Shown here: positions 7,869 to 16,943 of the stretch, piece after piece
How the letters are laid out: every line of letters starts with the position of its first letter
Position numbering within the stretch: position 1 is the first letter of the stretch
From: Sharpea azabuensis DSM 18934
GTDB taxonomy: Bacteria; Bacillota_I; Bacilli_A; Erysipelotrichales; Coprobacillaceae
Direction of reading: 5' to 3'
NCBI RefSeq assembly: GCF_000702165.1
Contig: NZ_JNKU01000013.1
Location: 1 to 52,822, forward strand
DNA: 52,822 bases
The notes under the pieces: model-generated
Database searches by the model: none
Told to the model about the DNA's origin: nothing
What the model saw: only the letters and a program-made list of their open reading frames with translations
Program-made: the position numbers and the translations under genes

Positions 7869-9080
7869 TTATAAGAGCACTTCAAAGGTAATCACATTGT
7901 CTTTCCAGCTGACACTGATTTTTCCTTTGCATGCTGCAACGATCGATTCAGCCATCGACAAGCCAATCCCATAGCCACCCTTACCAATATGCGTATGGGA
8001 ACTATCTTCACGATAGAAGCGCTCAAAGAAACGTGAATAATCGATATTGGCACCATTACGATAATCATTGGAGACAGTTAATCTTACACGTCTGCCCTTA
8101 CTTAAGGTAACTAGGACAGTACCATTCTCATCACAATATTTAATCGCATTATCAACAAGAATATTGGCAAGTTCATGTAGACGCTTTTTATCCGCCTTGA
8201 CAAAAACAAGATCTTCAATATCCGTTTTCAGCGTTAAGTTCTCACCAGCAGCCACTGACTTGAAATCCTGAGCGACACTCTTGACTGTTTCTGAATAATC
8301 AAAGTGTTCCAGCATAATATCTTCACGTTCATCAAGACGTGCAATCGTGACAAGCTCTGAAACCAAACCTGATAAGCGCTTGACCTGCTTCATCGTACTC
8401 TCCGTCCATTCATTCTTGCCATTCATCATTTCCATGACTTCAGTATTAGCACTAATTACGGCAAGAGGAGTTTTGAGTTCATGACCGGCATTGGTAATGA
8501 ATTGTTTTTGTTGCTGCTGGGAGCGTATGATGGGTTTAATAGCCTTGCCTGAAAGCAAGCATAATAAGCCAAAGAATACGACAAAGGAACCAAAACCAAG
8601 CCATAAGCTCATTGACAACATCGAAGAGGCAAAGCTTGACTGATTTGTTCCATCGATAAAGACAATCATCCTGCTGCCATCTTTCTTATTTACCACTTTA
8701 TAAAAATACGTGAGATCCGCATATTTTATATGTCCTCTATCATTATCCACCTGCCTCGTTAAAGCAATGGCATCTTCTTTTGTAATTGCAGCAACCTTGT
8801 CCATGGAAGCCTTGGCAAGCGTACCATCTTTATTGAAAACAATGGTGAAATAACGTGTCTCATAGGATGTCTCCGGTGTAAAGTACTCATTGTCATCACT
8901 TTGACCTTTGACTTTAGGCAAATAGCCATTATGCGCAACGATATAATCCAGGGTTGTATAAATACGGTTGTAGGCACGTTCATGGATGGCTGAATTAATA
9001 ATGCCAATAATAGTAACAAGAACAACAAGCAAAGCTACTGAAGCTGAACCAATAAATCGCCACCTTAATCTTCTAATCAT
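7869..9080 (-). CDS. Membrane sensor histidine kinase
   Basis: A 403-residue two-component sensor. Transmembrane segments lie at about residues 9-31 and 157-177, enclosing a ~125-residue extracellular sensor. The HisKA box NAGHELKTPL places the phosphoacceptor at His200. The ATPase domain has the N box (ILVDNAIKYCDENG) and the glycine-rich GKGGYGIGLSMAES. The gene follows the response regulator by 12 bases and both follow an alarmone synthetase, so a single operon is likely. The signal is unknown. Confidence 0.92.
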   Translation of the reverse strand: MIRRLRWRFIGSASVALLVVLVTIIGIINSAIHERAYNRIYTTLDYIVAHNGYLPKVKGQSDDNEYFTPETSYETRYFTIVFNKDGTLAKASMDKVAAITKEDAIALTRQVDNDRGHIKYADLTYFYKVVNKKDGSRMIVFIDGTNQSSFASSMLSMSLWLGFGSFVVFFGLLCLLSGKAIKPIIRSQQQQKQFITNAGHELKTPLAVISANTEVMEMMNGKNEWTESTMKQVKRLSGLVSELVTIARLDEREDIMLEHFDYSETVKSVAQDFKSVAAGENLTLKTDIEDLVFVKADKKRLHELANILVDNAIKYCDENGTVLVTLSKGRRVRLTVSNDYRNGANIDYSRFFERFYREDSSHTHIGKGGYGIGLSMAESIVAACKGKISVSWKDNVITFEVLL

Positions 9081-9092
9081 AAACTCACCACC

Positions 9093-9761
9093 TTATTTCT
9101 GCACTAAATGATAATTTGCACCTTCTTCACCTTCAATGACAATACTTGCTCCAATCGCACTAAGCTTGCTGTTGAGATAGGAAACATAGACATAAACAAG
9201 ATCAATTGAAGCATCCTCATCGTCCTTCCAGACATGATTGAAGATATTTTCTGTCGAAAGCATCTTCCCCTTGTTCAACATAAAATATTCCATCAATTTA
9301 GCTTCCTTACCACCAAGTCTTACAGCATTCTCACATTTTATTTCCTGTTCATCAATATCCATAATGACATTGCCAGCTTCAAGCACTTTAGGTGTATATG
9401 TTTCTAGACGCCTTGTCAGACTCTTAATACGGGCTATCAGCTCACCGATTGCAAACGGCTTAGTCAGATAATCGTCCGCCCCAGCATCAAGGCCATTAAT
9501 GCGATCCTCGACTTCAGCTTTGGCTGTTAGAAAGATAACGGGTGTTCGATCACCAGCTTCACGTATTTTACTTAAGGCATCCATGCCATTCATGACAGGC
9601 ATCATGATATCAAGCACCATGCAGTCATAAGCATTCATTGAAGCAAACTTTACAGCCTCAGCCCCATTTTCCACCGCATCAACATCATATCCACTATGCG
9701 TCAGCACAGCGACCAAGGCTCTTTTTAAATCATGTTCATCCTCAGCTAATAATATTCTCAT
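9093..9761 (-). CDS. OmpR-family response regulator
   Basis: The N-terminal receiver domain (MRILLAEDEHD) carries the acidic pair and the phosphorylation site Asp51 in DCMVLDIMMP, with the conserved Lys in LTKPFAIGEL. The C-terminal ~95 residues are a winged-helix DNA-binding domain. I start at the ATG at 9761 because AGGAG lies nine bases upstream; that ribosome site overlaps the last codons and TGA stop of the alarmone synthetase gene, so translation is probably coupled. Partner of the sensor kinase immediately downstream. Confidence 0.92.
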   Translation of the reverse strand: MRILLAEDEHDLKRALVAVLTHSGYDVDAVENGAEAVKFASMNAYDCMVLDIMMPVMNGMDALSKIREAGDRTPVIFLTAKAEVEDRINGLDAGADDYLTKPFAIGELIARIKSLTRRLETYTPKVLEAGNVIMDIDEQEIKCENAVRLGGKEAKLMEYFMLNKGKMLSTENIFNHVWKDDEDASIDLVYVYVSYLNSKLSAIGASIVIEGEEGANYHLVQK

Positions 9762-9766
9762 ACAAA

Positions 9767-10375
9767 TCAACTCCTATTAATAAGATCTCTGATTGTCTGC
9801 ATCGAAAGATCACAGCTCGCAAGTTCATCCGTAACTCTCTTTAATTCAGATGAAATGAGTTCGCGATTTTTTATATTCTTCTTATAGCTCATCTGATGTT
9901 CCAAAGCAGCCCATGAATCCATGGCAATTGTTCTAATTTGAATTTCCACATAGAAGGATCCAGGCTGATGTCCTAGAACATCTTTTTGATGACTTGTGAC
10001 TTGAATAATCATATGGTAGGAACGATAGCCATTTTCTTTCGCATGGGAGATATAGTCTTTCTCTTCTACAACGTTGACAAATTCCAAACCTTTTATAAGA
10101 CGCACGACTTCAAAGACATCATCTACAAATGTTGTGACAATACGTAAGCCAATGGCATCCTTTAATGTCACCAAGGCATTATAGGTTGTTGCTTCTAGAT
10201 GTTTTCTCTCAAGTTTCTCAAGCATGGACTCCTCACTCTTAATACGATAATTTAAATGTTCATAGAGCGGTTCTCCATGTTCTTTTTGATAAGCTTCATT
10301 AAAACTTTCTATTCTACCTACAATTCTCTCCATCACTTCTTTTAGAGCAGGCAAGTATTCACCATAAATAGACAT
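9767..10375 (-). CDS. Small alarmone synthetase, (p)ppGpp synthase (RelP/RelQ-like)
   Basis: A 202-residue single-domain RelA/SpoT synthetase that transfers pyrophosphate from ATP to GTP or GDP. Recognisable are TLKDAIGLRIVTTFVDDV (synthetase core), KENGYRSYHMII, and VEIQIRTIAMDSWAALEHQM. No HD hydrolase, TGS or ACT domain is present. Its TGA stop overlaps the ribosome site of the response regulator downstream, so alarmone synthesis and a two-component system appear to share one transcript. RelP and RelQ cannot be told apart by eye. Confidence 0.9.
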   Translation of the reverse strand: MSIYGEYLPALKEVMERIVGRIESFNEAYQKEHGEPLYEHLNYRIKSEESMLEKLERKHLEATTYNALVTLKDAIGLRIVTTFVDDVFEVVRLIKGLEFVNVVEEKDYISHAKENGYRSYHMIIQVTSHQKDVLGHQPGSFYVEIQIRTIAMDSWAALEHQMSYKKNIKNRELISSELKRVTDELASCDLSMQTIRDLINRS

Positions 10376-10443
10376 TTTTTAACACCTCAAAAATATTCTA
10401 ACACAGAAGTATGACGGAATTGTTTCATTTTACAATTTCAAAC

Positions 10444-10472
10444 AAGAAAAAGAGCTTGCTTACACAAACTCT
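10444..10472 (-). terminator. Intrinsic terminator overlapping the stop codon
   Basis: AGAGTTTG-TGTAAG-CAAGCTCT (one G-U pair) followed by TTTTTCTT on the minus strand. The stop codon of the hybrid kinase is in the loop. Confidence 0.75.
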
Positions 10473-12406
10473 TTTCCAACATATTTCTGCATCATTTCCA
10501 CAAGCTTTTCAAGAGTAACAGGTTTTTCAAGAAAATCGTTCATCCCAGCTTGCTGACATTTTTCCATGTCCTCTTTAGAAGTATTCGCACTAAGAGTGAT
10601 GATAGGTTTACGATAGCCCATTCGTCTTAGCTCTTTGGTCGTCTGCAAGCCATCAAGACGGGGCATCTGCATATCCATCAAAATCATATCATAACTATGC
10701 GCTGTAGCTTTTTGTAAGCCCACGAGCCCATCTTCAGCAATGTCCGCTTCTACATTCTGACTTTCCAGCATTGACTTGACAATCATGGCATTAATGGCCA
10801 CATCCTCACAAATAAGCACACGTCTGCCTGACAAATCCTGCATTTTCTTTTCTTTCTTTTGTTCCTCACCATACCCAAAAGGAATGCGTAAGATAAATGT
10901 TGTCCCAACACCAAGCTCTGAATGGCAGGTAATGCTTCCCCCAAATAAATCAACAGCCTTCTTCACAATCGAAAGCCCTAATCCATTGGATGTACGGGAC
11001 TTCGTCAAGGGATTATGTTCCTGCGTGAATGGTTCATAGAGCTTTGTTTCTACAAAGTCTTTTGAAATACCAACTCCATTATCGCGAATTTCATGTTCCA
11101 TGATCATCTGACCATTTTCTTCAAAGATATTCTCATGCCACTCAATTCTTCCTCCATCATACGTATATTTAATGGCATTATTTAAGATATTGATAAGAAT
11201 CTGCATCAGCCATTTACGATCAATAAGAATCTTACCAACATCCTTCTTGACATCAAATACAAATGTATGTTTGTTGCGATCAGCAGAAGGCTTAACAATA
11301 TTATAGATTGAAGACATGATAGCATCATGATCCCATATATCTGCATAGAGTTTCATCTTGCCGCTATCAAACTTCTCACTTGAAAGTACATCATTGATTA
11401 ATTCCAATAAATAACGAGAGGCATCCATAATCTTGGACATCGTTTCTTTATCTTGATATTTATCTGATTTTAATGCCAATTCACTCAGGCCAATGATTGT
11501 CGTTAGAGGCGTACGCATATCATGGGACATTCTTGCCATGAATTCACTCTTTGCCTTATTCGCCTTTTCTTCATTCTTCAAAGCTGTCTGAAGGGCACCA
11601 TTGAGCTTCTGTATTTCTTTTTGTTGGCGATATTCTGAACTTACGTCTTCAAAGCTCCCTACCAATCCAGCAATCTCGCCATCAATATAGAGTGGTGCCT
11701 TTGAGGCAACAATATCGCATTCACGTCCACGAATGACACATTTACCATGAATACGATGGGTGCTTTCACCATATTTGATAACACGTTCCTCATCATTTTT
11801 GAATGGGCCAGGATCATTATGCCAGCCCATATCTTCATCCGTCTTGCCAAGAATGTCATCAAGTGAAGTAAAGCCATAATATTGGAGAAAGGCTTTGTTG
11901 GCACCAAGGAATCTTCTTTCATTGTCTTTCCAGAAGATATTTGTCTGGGTTGTATCAAGAATCTTTTCAAGCAAGGCATGTGATTGTACTGAACTTTTGA
12001 TTGCACTACGCAATTCCCTTTGTTCATTTTCAATATTATGCAATTCAATCATCAGATAGCTATCTTCCTGATTATTGAGATACTGGCCATAACTCATAAA
12101 CCAGACATACGGATCTTCTTGTCGTAAATGAAAGCGAAAGCGCACACGCATCTCTTCATTACGATGATCATAAATGTAGCGTAATCCCATTCTCATGGCA
12201 TAAAGATCTTCATCATAGATAAAATATTCAGGATAGAGCTTAAAACGTTCAATATAGTTCTCAATATCATCATCACAAAGTCCCATATAATCCTTGAGTC
12301 CTTTAGAGAGAAGTACAACTCGTATTTTACGATGAGTTGTATCAAGAACGACAAAAGGACATAGTGAACTTTCAATAAACGCTCTGCTCTCTTCAAAATG
12401 ACGCAT
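10460..12406 (-). CDS. Hybrid histidine kinase: PAS - HisKA - ATPase - receiver
   Basis: About 648 residues, no transmembrane segment. A PAS domain (TTQTNIFWKDNERRF, then HRIHGKCVIRG) spans roughly 150-265. The HisKA box ARMSHDMRTPLTTII holds the phosphoacceptor His. The ATPase domain contains ILNNAIKYTYDGG and IRDNGVGISKDFVE. A C-terminal receiver carries the phosphoaccepting Asp in DMILMDMQMPRLDG. Start: ATG at 12406 has GGTGAG just upstream; an ATG at 12418 lacks proper spacing. The neighbouring hybrid kinase upstream has its own terminator, so the two are probably separate units. Likely an ArcB/BarA-style cytoplasmic sensor; the output partner is not in the window. Confidence 0.9.
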   Translation of the reverse strand: MRHFEESRAFIESSLCPFVVLDTTHRKIRVVLLSKGLKDYMGLCDDDIENYIERFKLYPEYFIYDEDLYAMRMGLRYIYDHRNEEMRVRFRFHLRQEDPYVWFMSYGQYLNNQEDSYLMIELHNIENEQRELRSAIKSSVQSHALLEKILDTTQTNIFWKDNERRFLGANKAFLQYYGFTSLDDILGKTDEDMGWHNDPGPFKNDEERVIKYGESTHRIHGKCVIRGRECDIVASKAPLYIDGEIAGLVGSFEDVSSEYRQQKEIQKLNGALQTALKNEEKANKAKSEFMARMSHDMRTPLTTIIGLSELALKSDKYQDKETMSKIMDASRYLLELINDVLSSEKFDSGKMKLYADIWDHDAIMSSIYNIVKPSADRNKHTFVFDVKKDVGKILIDRKWLMQILINILNNAIKYTYDGGRIEWHENIFEENGQMIMEHEIRDNGVGISKDFVETKLYEPFTQEHNPLTKSRTSNGLGLSIVKKAVDLFGGSITCHSELGVGTTFILRIPFGYGEEQKKEKKMQDLSGRRVLICEDVAINAMIVKSMLESQNVEADIAEDGLVGLQKATAHSYDMILMDMQMPRLDGLQTTKELRRMGYRKPIITLSANTSKEDMEKCQQAGMNDFLEKPVTLEKLVEMMQKYVGKEFV

Positions 12407-12479
12407 ATCACTCACCATCCTTTTGTATAAGTATATCGCATTTTAAGCTTTCATCCACCTTAGAAAAGATATTCATTAG

Positions 12480-12507
12480 AAAAAAAGTTAGAGAAATCTC
12501 TCTAACT
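12480..12507 (-). terminator. Intrinsic terminator overlapping the stop codon
   Basis: AGTTAGAGA-GATT-TCTCTAACT followed by TTTTTTTCT on the minus strand; the TAG stop of the upstream gene lies in the first arm. Confidence 0.9.
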
Positions 12508-13833
12508 TCGAATAGAATTACTTAATGTGATATATAATTCTTCAGGATCTAGTGGTTTTGTGATATAGCCATCCATTCCAGCATCAGTACTGCTCTGATA
12601 ATCTGCTTCATAGACATCGGCTGTCATGGCAATAATAGGAATGATGCTTGACTCTGGATGAGTTGAATAACGAATCTTCTTACAAGCTTCAATACCATCC
12701 ATAACTGGCATACGAATATCCATCAAGATGGCATCATAAGTATGGGGCATGGCATGGGTGAACATCGCAACACCTTCAGCACCATCTTTCGCATAATCCA
12801 TCATCATGCCTTCCTTTTCAAGAATGGCTCTGGTAATTTCTGCATTCATCTCATTATCTTCTACAACAAGAATGTTCTTTCCGCGAAGAATGGAGAAGTC
12901 ACGTTTTGTTGAAGCATAGCTGTTTTTATGACAATAAGCCCAGTTAAACTTTACAACAAATTCACTGCCTTCATTCTCCTTGGATGTGCATGTAATTGTG
13001 CCTTTCATCTGATTAACGAGCGAAGCAACAATTGCCAGTCCTAATTCATAATGCCCTTCATTGAATTTCTGGTTAGGATCTTTCTTGAAGAGATTATTGA
13101 GCTTGCGCTTACTTATACCCTGACCATCATCCTTGACAGTAATGGTAAGATCTAGTGTATTGCCTTCGCCGCTTGCTCCTTCGACCTTGAATAGAATATG
13201 TCCGCCTTCTGGTGTATATTTATTGGCATTTGTCAATAAATTCATCACGACCTGTTGTACTCTTGGAGCGTCAACAAGAACATAACGAAATTTATCAATA
13301 TTGATATATTCGACATCAAAGACCTGGTTCTTAGCTGCAAAGCGTTCACTGACAAGTTCAACAATCGGACCAAAGACATTCTCAATTGTAGTTGGATTTT
13401 CTTTAAGAACAATTTCCTGATCAGAAACATGATATGTTGCCATCAAATCATCCACTACCGTCATTAAATAGAGACCGGCATTATTGATTTTTGAAAGGCT
13501 ATTCAACATTTCCTGAGGATTATAGTTTTCAGTGAGTTCAGGAGATGAGAAGTTGAGAATGGAATTCATCAAGGTACGGATATCCCTGCTCGCTCTTGAA
13601 AAAGCGACATTCTGCATATTCGTTACCCGGGCATTATAGTCCACATGCTTCGATAGATAATAGGCTATACAAAGAATAAATAATTCTTGAATAACCCCCA
13701 TACCAATGACAACATAAATGGCTGTCATTGGTACATGAGGCAAACTGAACATAATCGCTATCGCAATAGCCATTATTGCTAAAGTTCCAGTTGCCAGACA
13801 TACCAGCAAAGACTTCATTTTTCCTTTCACCAT
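12502..13833 (-). CDS. Hybrid histidine kinase-like protein lacking the phosphoacceptor histidine
   Basis: A 443-residue protein with two N-terminal transmembrane segments (about 8-30 and 37-60) and almost no extracellular loop. It has an ATPase domain with intact NLLTNANKYTPEGG and VKDDGQGISK motifs and a C-terminal receiver with Asp in DAILMDIRMPVMDG. At the place of the HisKA box (normally S-H-D-I-R-T-P) it reads ASRDIRTLMN: Arg83 replaces His and Leu replaces Pro. Autophosphorylation on His is therefore not expected. It may be a pseudokinase, a phosphate sink, or a partner of the hybrid kinase just downstream. Confidence 0.85.
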   Translation of the reverse strand: MVKGKMKSLLVCLATGTLAIMAIAIAIMFSLPHVPMTAIYVVIGMGVIQELFILCIAYYLSKHVDYNARVTNMQNVAFSRASRDIRTLMNSILNFSSPELTENYNPQEMLNSLSKINNAGLYLMTVVDDLMATYHVSDQEIVLKENPTTIENVFGPIVELVSERFAAKNQVFDVEYINIDKFRYVLVDAPRVQQVVMNLLTNANKYTPEGGHILFKVEGASGEGNTLDLTITVKDDGQGISKRKLNNLFKKDPNQKFNEGHYELGLAIVASLVNQMKGTITCTSKENEGSEFVVKFNWAYCHKNSYASTKRDFSILRGKNILVVEDNEMNAEITRAILEKEGMMMDYAKDGAEGVAMFTHAMPHTYDAILMDIRMPVMDGIEACKKIRYSTHPESSIIPIIAMTADVYEADYQSSTDAGMDGYITKPLDPEELYITLSNSIRS

Positions 13834-13871
13834 ACCATCATCTCCTAAACATTAGTGAATATTATGCTTGA

Positions 13872-14240
13872 TTAAGCCATCCATAAACCATGAAGGTTGC
13901 AGTATTCATAGACATGAACAACTTCTTCACCTTCAGCTAAAACAAACTGAGCTGCTGGTTTTTCACCAGGTTTTAAGTATTTAATCTGAGCTCCCTTATT
14001 TGTTTCAACGGCAATCCACTGGATTGAATGTTCTTCAAGCATTGGATGTTCAACACTACCAACGACAACATTAACAACATTTCCTTCTACGTTGCATACT
14101 GGTACATGTTTTTCATTTGCAGCATCAGTTGTATTTGGCGCTAAGACTTCCATCTGTTCACCACAACATGATGGGATGCATGTTTTTTCATCAATATAAG
14201 TAACAATATTTCCACAGTGATTACATCTTAAGAATTTCAT
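13872..14240 (-). CDS. dfx: Desulfoferrodoxin (superoxide reductase)
   Basis: Reduces superoxide to peroxide without making oxygen, a typical defence of anaerobes. Residues 1-36 form a desulforedoxin domain with Cys6, Cys9, Cys25 and Cys26 holding a rubredoxin-like iron. The rest is the superoxide reductase domain with EKHVPV, HPMLEEHSIQWIAVE and the C-terminal CNLHGLW, supplying the His and Cys ligands of the catalytic Fe centre. At 122 residues it is full length for the two-iron class. Encoded alone, upstream of the hybrid kinase genes on the same strand. Confidence 0.95.
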   Translation of the reverse strand: MKFLRCNHCGNIVTYIDEKTCIPSCCGEQMEVLAPNTTDAANEKHVPVCNVEGNVVNVVVGSVEHPMLEEHSIQWIAVETNKGAQIKYLKPGEKPAAQFVLAEGEEVVHVYEYCNLHGLWMA

Positions 14241-14356
14241 TTTCTTAATCCTCCTTAATTATTTTATATAAATAAATTCTAACACATTTTTGTTTAGTCT
14301 TATACGAAATTGCTTGAAAATTTTAAATCTTTAATAAGCCCTTACAAAAAAGTATA

Positions 14357-14395
14357 TAAAAAAAGTCTCCTACCCAATTTCAACGCTCAGAGACT
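14357..14395 (-). terminator. Probable terminator of the XRE regulator
   Basis: AGTCTC and GAGACT pair across a 20-base loop, followed by TTTTTTTA on the minus strand. Confidence 0.6.
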
Positions 14396-14399
14396 CTTT

Positions 14400-14666
14400 T
14401 TATTCTTCAGTATCATCTTGTATCAATTGTCCAAATAAAGGACTCGTAAAGAATTCTTCTAGCGATAGATTCAACCCATGACATACCTTTGAGATAGAAA
14501 CAATACTCATATTTCTTGTTCCAGCTTCCAAAGTAGTAATATAGGTACGATCAACACCACTTCTCAACGCAAGAGCTTCCTGGGACATTCCCTGTTTCTT
14601 ACGCAACTCTCGAATTCTCATACCAACCAACACCTGCTGATACTCAACTGTGAATTCTTTCTTCAT
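14400..14666 (-). CDS. XRE-family helix-turn-helix regulator
   Basis: A small (~88-residue) cytoplasmic DNA-binding protein. The HTH spans about residues 10-65: IRELRKKQGMSQEALALRSG, then VDRTYITTLEAGTRNMSI, then ISKVCHGLNLSLEEF. I favour the ATG at 14666, which has AGGTG nine bases upstream; a GTG at 14678 is the alternative. There is no sensor domain. Its target is not evident; it may regulate itself or the divergent ABC-F gene. Confidence 0.85.
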   Translation of the reverse strand: MKKEFTVEYQQVLVGMRIRELRKKQGMSQEALALRSGVDRTYITTLEAGTRNMSIVSISKVCHGLNLSLEEFFTSPLFGQLIQDDTEE

Positions 14667-14749
14667 TTTTTCAATCACCTAGCACTAGTTTAGTTTTTTA
14701 GAAGATGATAAACAACTGATTATAAGTCACATTTATTATTCAATTAGTA

Positions 14750-15040
14750 TTATTTATAGCTTTCAACAATTTCAAATATATAGCGATGATGGGCTGTTGT
14801 AAGATAGATATAGCCATTTTGATCTTGCGTAATACTCCCCGGTGTCGTTTTAATATAATGGTATGGTTTTGTCGCCCCTTTAAAGACGGCAAAGACTTTT
14901 GTATAGTTTGATGTCCGGCTATATAAGATTTCTACAAGACCATAAAGACCGATATATTCTGATTGGCGAGTGAAAGAGGTTTTTGATTTTGAAGTGATAT
15001 CTTTGATGATACCAGAGAATTTCATGTACGTTCTTTCCAT
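14750..15040 (-). CDS. Hypothetical protein
   Basis: A 96-residue protein that I do not recognise. It is rich in Tyr, Ser, Thr and Lys, has no membrane segment or signal peptide, and looks like a small beta-rich fold (GLYGLVEILYSRTSNYTKV, GYIYLTTAHHRYIFEI). The first ATG (15040) has a weak ribosome site; ATG at 15025 has GGAAAG upstream and may be the true start. It is divergent from the ABC-F gene, with a TATAAT box on the minus strand in the shared intergenic region. Confidence 0.6.
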   Translation of the reverse strand: MERTYMKFSGIIKDITSKSKTSFTRQSEYIGLYGLVEILYSRTSNYTKVFAVFKGATKPYHYIKTTPGSITQDQNGYIYLTTAHHRYIFEIVESYK

Positions 15041-15101
15041 ATTCGCCTAAACAACCCTTCTTTTTTTCCTAGTACACAAATTATAATACAAATAGATATG
15101 T

Positions 15102-15129
15102 TTGTACACGTAGAAGAATATGCTATAAT
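15102..15129 (+). promoter_or_regulatory. Promoter of the ABC-F gene
   Basis: TTGTAC, 16 bases, then TGCTATAAT (extended -10). The start codon follows 22 bases later behind an AGGAGGG ribosome site. Confidence 0.8.
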
Positions 15130-15151
15130 GTCGTAAAAACAGGAGGGAATT

Positions 15152-16879
15152 ATGTTAGCTGCAATTAATGATTTATCTTATTCGATTGGTGAAAGAACGC
15201 TCTTCTCCCATCTTCAATTCATTATCGAAGAAACGGATCATCTGGCCTTGATTGGTGTCAATGGCACAGGTAAGAGCACCCTGTTAAAAATGATTGCAAC
15301 ACGTCAGGGTGATATCAGCTTTAAAAAAGATACACGAATTGCCTATCTTCCTCAAACGCCGGAACTTGATGACAACTTAACAATACTCCAGCAAGCTTCA
15401 AAGCTCTCCCCTCATGCCAAAGAGTTCGAACTCAAAGCTTCACTTAATCGGTTTGGCATAGAAAATTATGATGCTCTTGTTGGTCCATTATCAGGTGGTC
15501 AGAAGAAACGTTTAGCCCTTTCTTGTGTGATGCTGAATGATTGTGACTTGTTGATTCTTGATGAACCAACAAACCATCTTGATACAACAATGATTGAATA
15601 CTTGGAAAAAACACTCAAGAAATTCAATAAAGCCATTCTCATGGTTACCCATGACCGCTACTTCCTAGAACGCATTACCAACCGCATGCTGGAGCTTGAC
15701 CGTGGTAAGCTGTATAGCTATGAAGGCAACTATGAGTCCTTCTTAAAACAGAAAGCCGAGCGCGAGTCAACTGATCTATCCGTCCAGCATAAACGTGAGC
15801 AGTTCTTGAAAAAGGAACTGGAATGGGTTCGAGCTGGGGCACAGGCAAGAAGCACAAAGCAGAAGGGACGCCTGCAGCGTTTTGAAAAGCTCTCACAAAT
15901 TGAATCCATTAAAGAAGTCAACAATGTTGAAATGATCAATACGGCAAGTCGCCTTGGCAGCAAGACTATTGAACTTAAGAATGTCTCCAAGTCCTTTGGT
16001 GATCATTTACTTTTTAAGCCTCTCAGCTATTTATTCAAGCGTTATGATCGAATTGGTATTCTTGGTGTTAATGGCTGTGGGAAGAGTACATTGATGAATA
16101 TGATTGCCGGGGAAATAAATGATTATGATGGTGAGATTGACAGAGGCAGCACCATCAAGATTGGTTATTTCAAGCAAGGTGTTGGTGAGATGGATGAAAG
16201 CATGCGTGTCATCGATTATGTTCGTGAAACAAGTGATGCTCTAGAAACAGCTGATGGCGTTCTAACGGCAAGAAATATGTGCGAGCGTTTCCTCTTTGAT
16301 GATCATGCCCAATATACTCTTATTGGCCGCTTATCTGGTGGAGAGAAAAGACGTTTGTATTTACTTAAGGTCCTAATGGAAGGTCCTAATGTCTTGCTTC
16401 TTGATGAACCAACCAATGACTTAGACATTGAAACAATCAGTATTCTTGAAGATTATCTTGATAGCTTTAAGGGAATTGTCATCACTGTCAGTCATGACCG
16501 TTATTTTCTTGATCGTATTGCTGATGGACTATTTGTCTTTAAGAATCAGACAATCACTTATCATAATGGGGGCTATAGTGACACCATCTCTATCGAAGAA
16601 GACAAAGAGACAAAAGTTTCTCATAAAGAAGCCTACAAAGAAGCCAATAAAGCAACCCGTAAAAAGAAACTCAGTTTTACTGAAAAGAAAGAACTTGAAG
16701 AACTTTCCAAGTCCATTCCTGAAGACGAGCAGAGAATCAAGGATATTGATGAGAAAATGAATGGTCTAACGGACTTTAATGAAATCGCTAGCCTGACAAA
16801 AGAACGTGATGCTCTTGAAGAAGGCTTGGAAGAAAAAAATCTACGTTATTTAGAATTACTTGAAATTGAGGAAGGTTAA
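15152..16879 (+). CDS. ABC-F family ATPase (Uup-like)
   Basis: A 575-residue soluble twin-ATPase that acts on the ribosome or nucleic acids rather than in transport. Domain 1 has GVNGTGKSTLL (Walker A), LSGGQKKRLAL (signature) and LLILDEPTNHLD (Walker B). Domain 2 has GVNGCGKSTLM, LSGGEKRRLYL and VLLLDEPTNDLD. A charged linker (about 205-265) joins them, and a C-terminal coiled coil (about 505-575) matches the Uup DNA-binding extension. There are no transmembrane segments. Housekeeping Uup is more likely than an antibiotic-protection factor, but sequence reading alone cannot settle it. Confidence 0.92.
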   Translation: MLAAINDLSYSIGERTLFSHLQFIIEETDHLALIGVNGTGKSTLLKMIATRQGDISFKKDTRIAYLPQTPELDDNLTILQQASKLSPHAKEFELKASLNRFGIENYDALVGPLSGGQKKRLALSCVMLNDCDLLILDEPTNHLDTTMIEYLEKTLKKFNKAILMVTHDRYFLERITNRMLELDRGKLYSYEGNYESFLKQKAERESTDLSVQHKREQFLKKELEWVRAGAQARSTKQKGRLQRFEKLSQIESIKEVNNVEMINTASRLGSKTIELKNVSKSFGDHLLFKPLSYLFKRYDRIGILGVNGCGKSTLMNMIAGEINDYDGEIDRGSTIKIGYFKQGVGEMDESMRVIDYVRETSDALETADGVLTARNMCERFLFDDHAQYTLIGRLSGGEKRRLYLLKVLMEGPNVLLLDEPTNDLDIETISILEDYLDSFKGIVITVSHDRYFLDRIADGLFVFKNQTITYHNGGYSDTISIEEDKETKVSHKEAYKEANKATRKKKLSFTEKKELEELSKSIPEDEQRIKDIDEKMNGLTDFNEIASLTKERDALEEGLEEKNLRYLELLEIEEG

Positions 16880-16897
16880 GATCTTCCTCTTTTCTTG
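16868..16897 (+). terminator. Intrinsic terminator overlapping the ABC-F stop codon
   Basis: GAGGAAG-GTTAAGAT-CTTCCTC followed by TTTTCTT; the TAA stop lies in the loop. Confidence 0.8.
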
Positions 16898-16943
16898 TAA
16901 CGTTTTAAGAGTTGGGATGTTAGTAAGGTGAAGGAGGTAAGAA

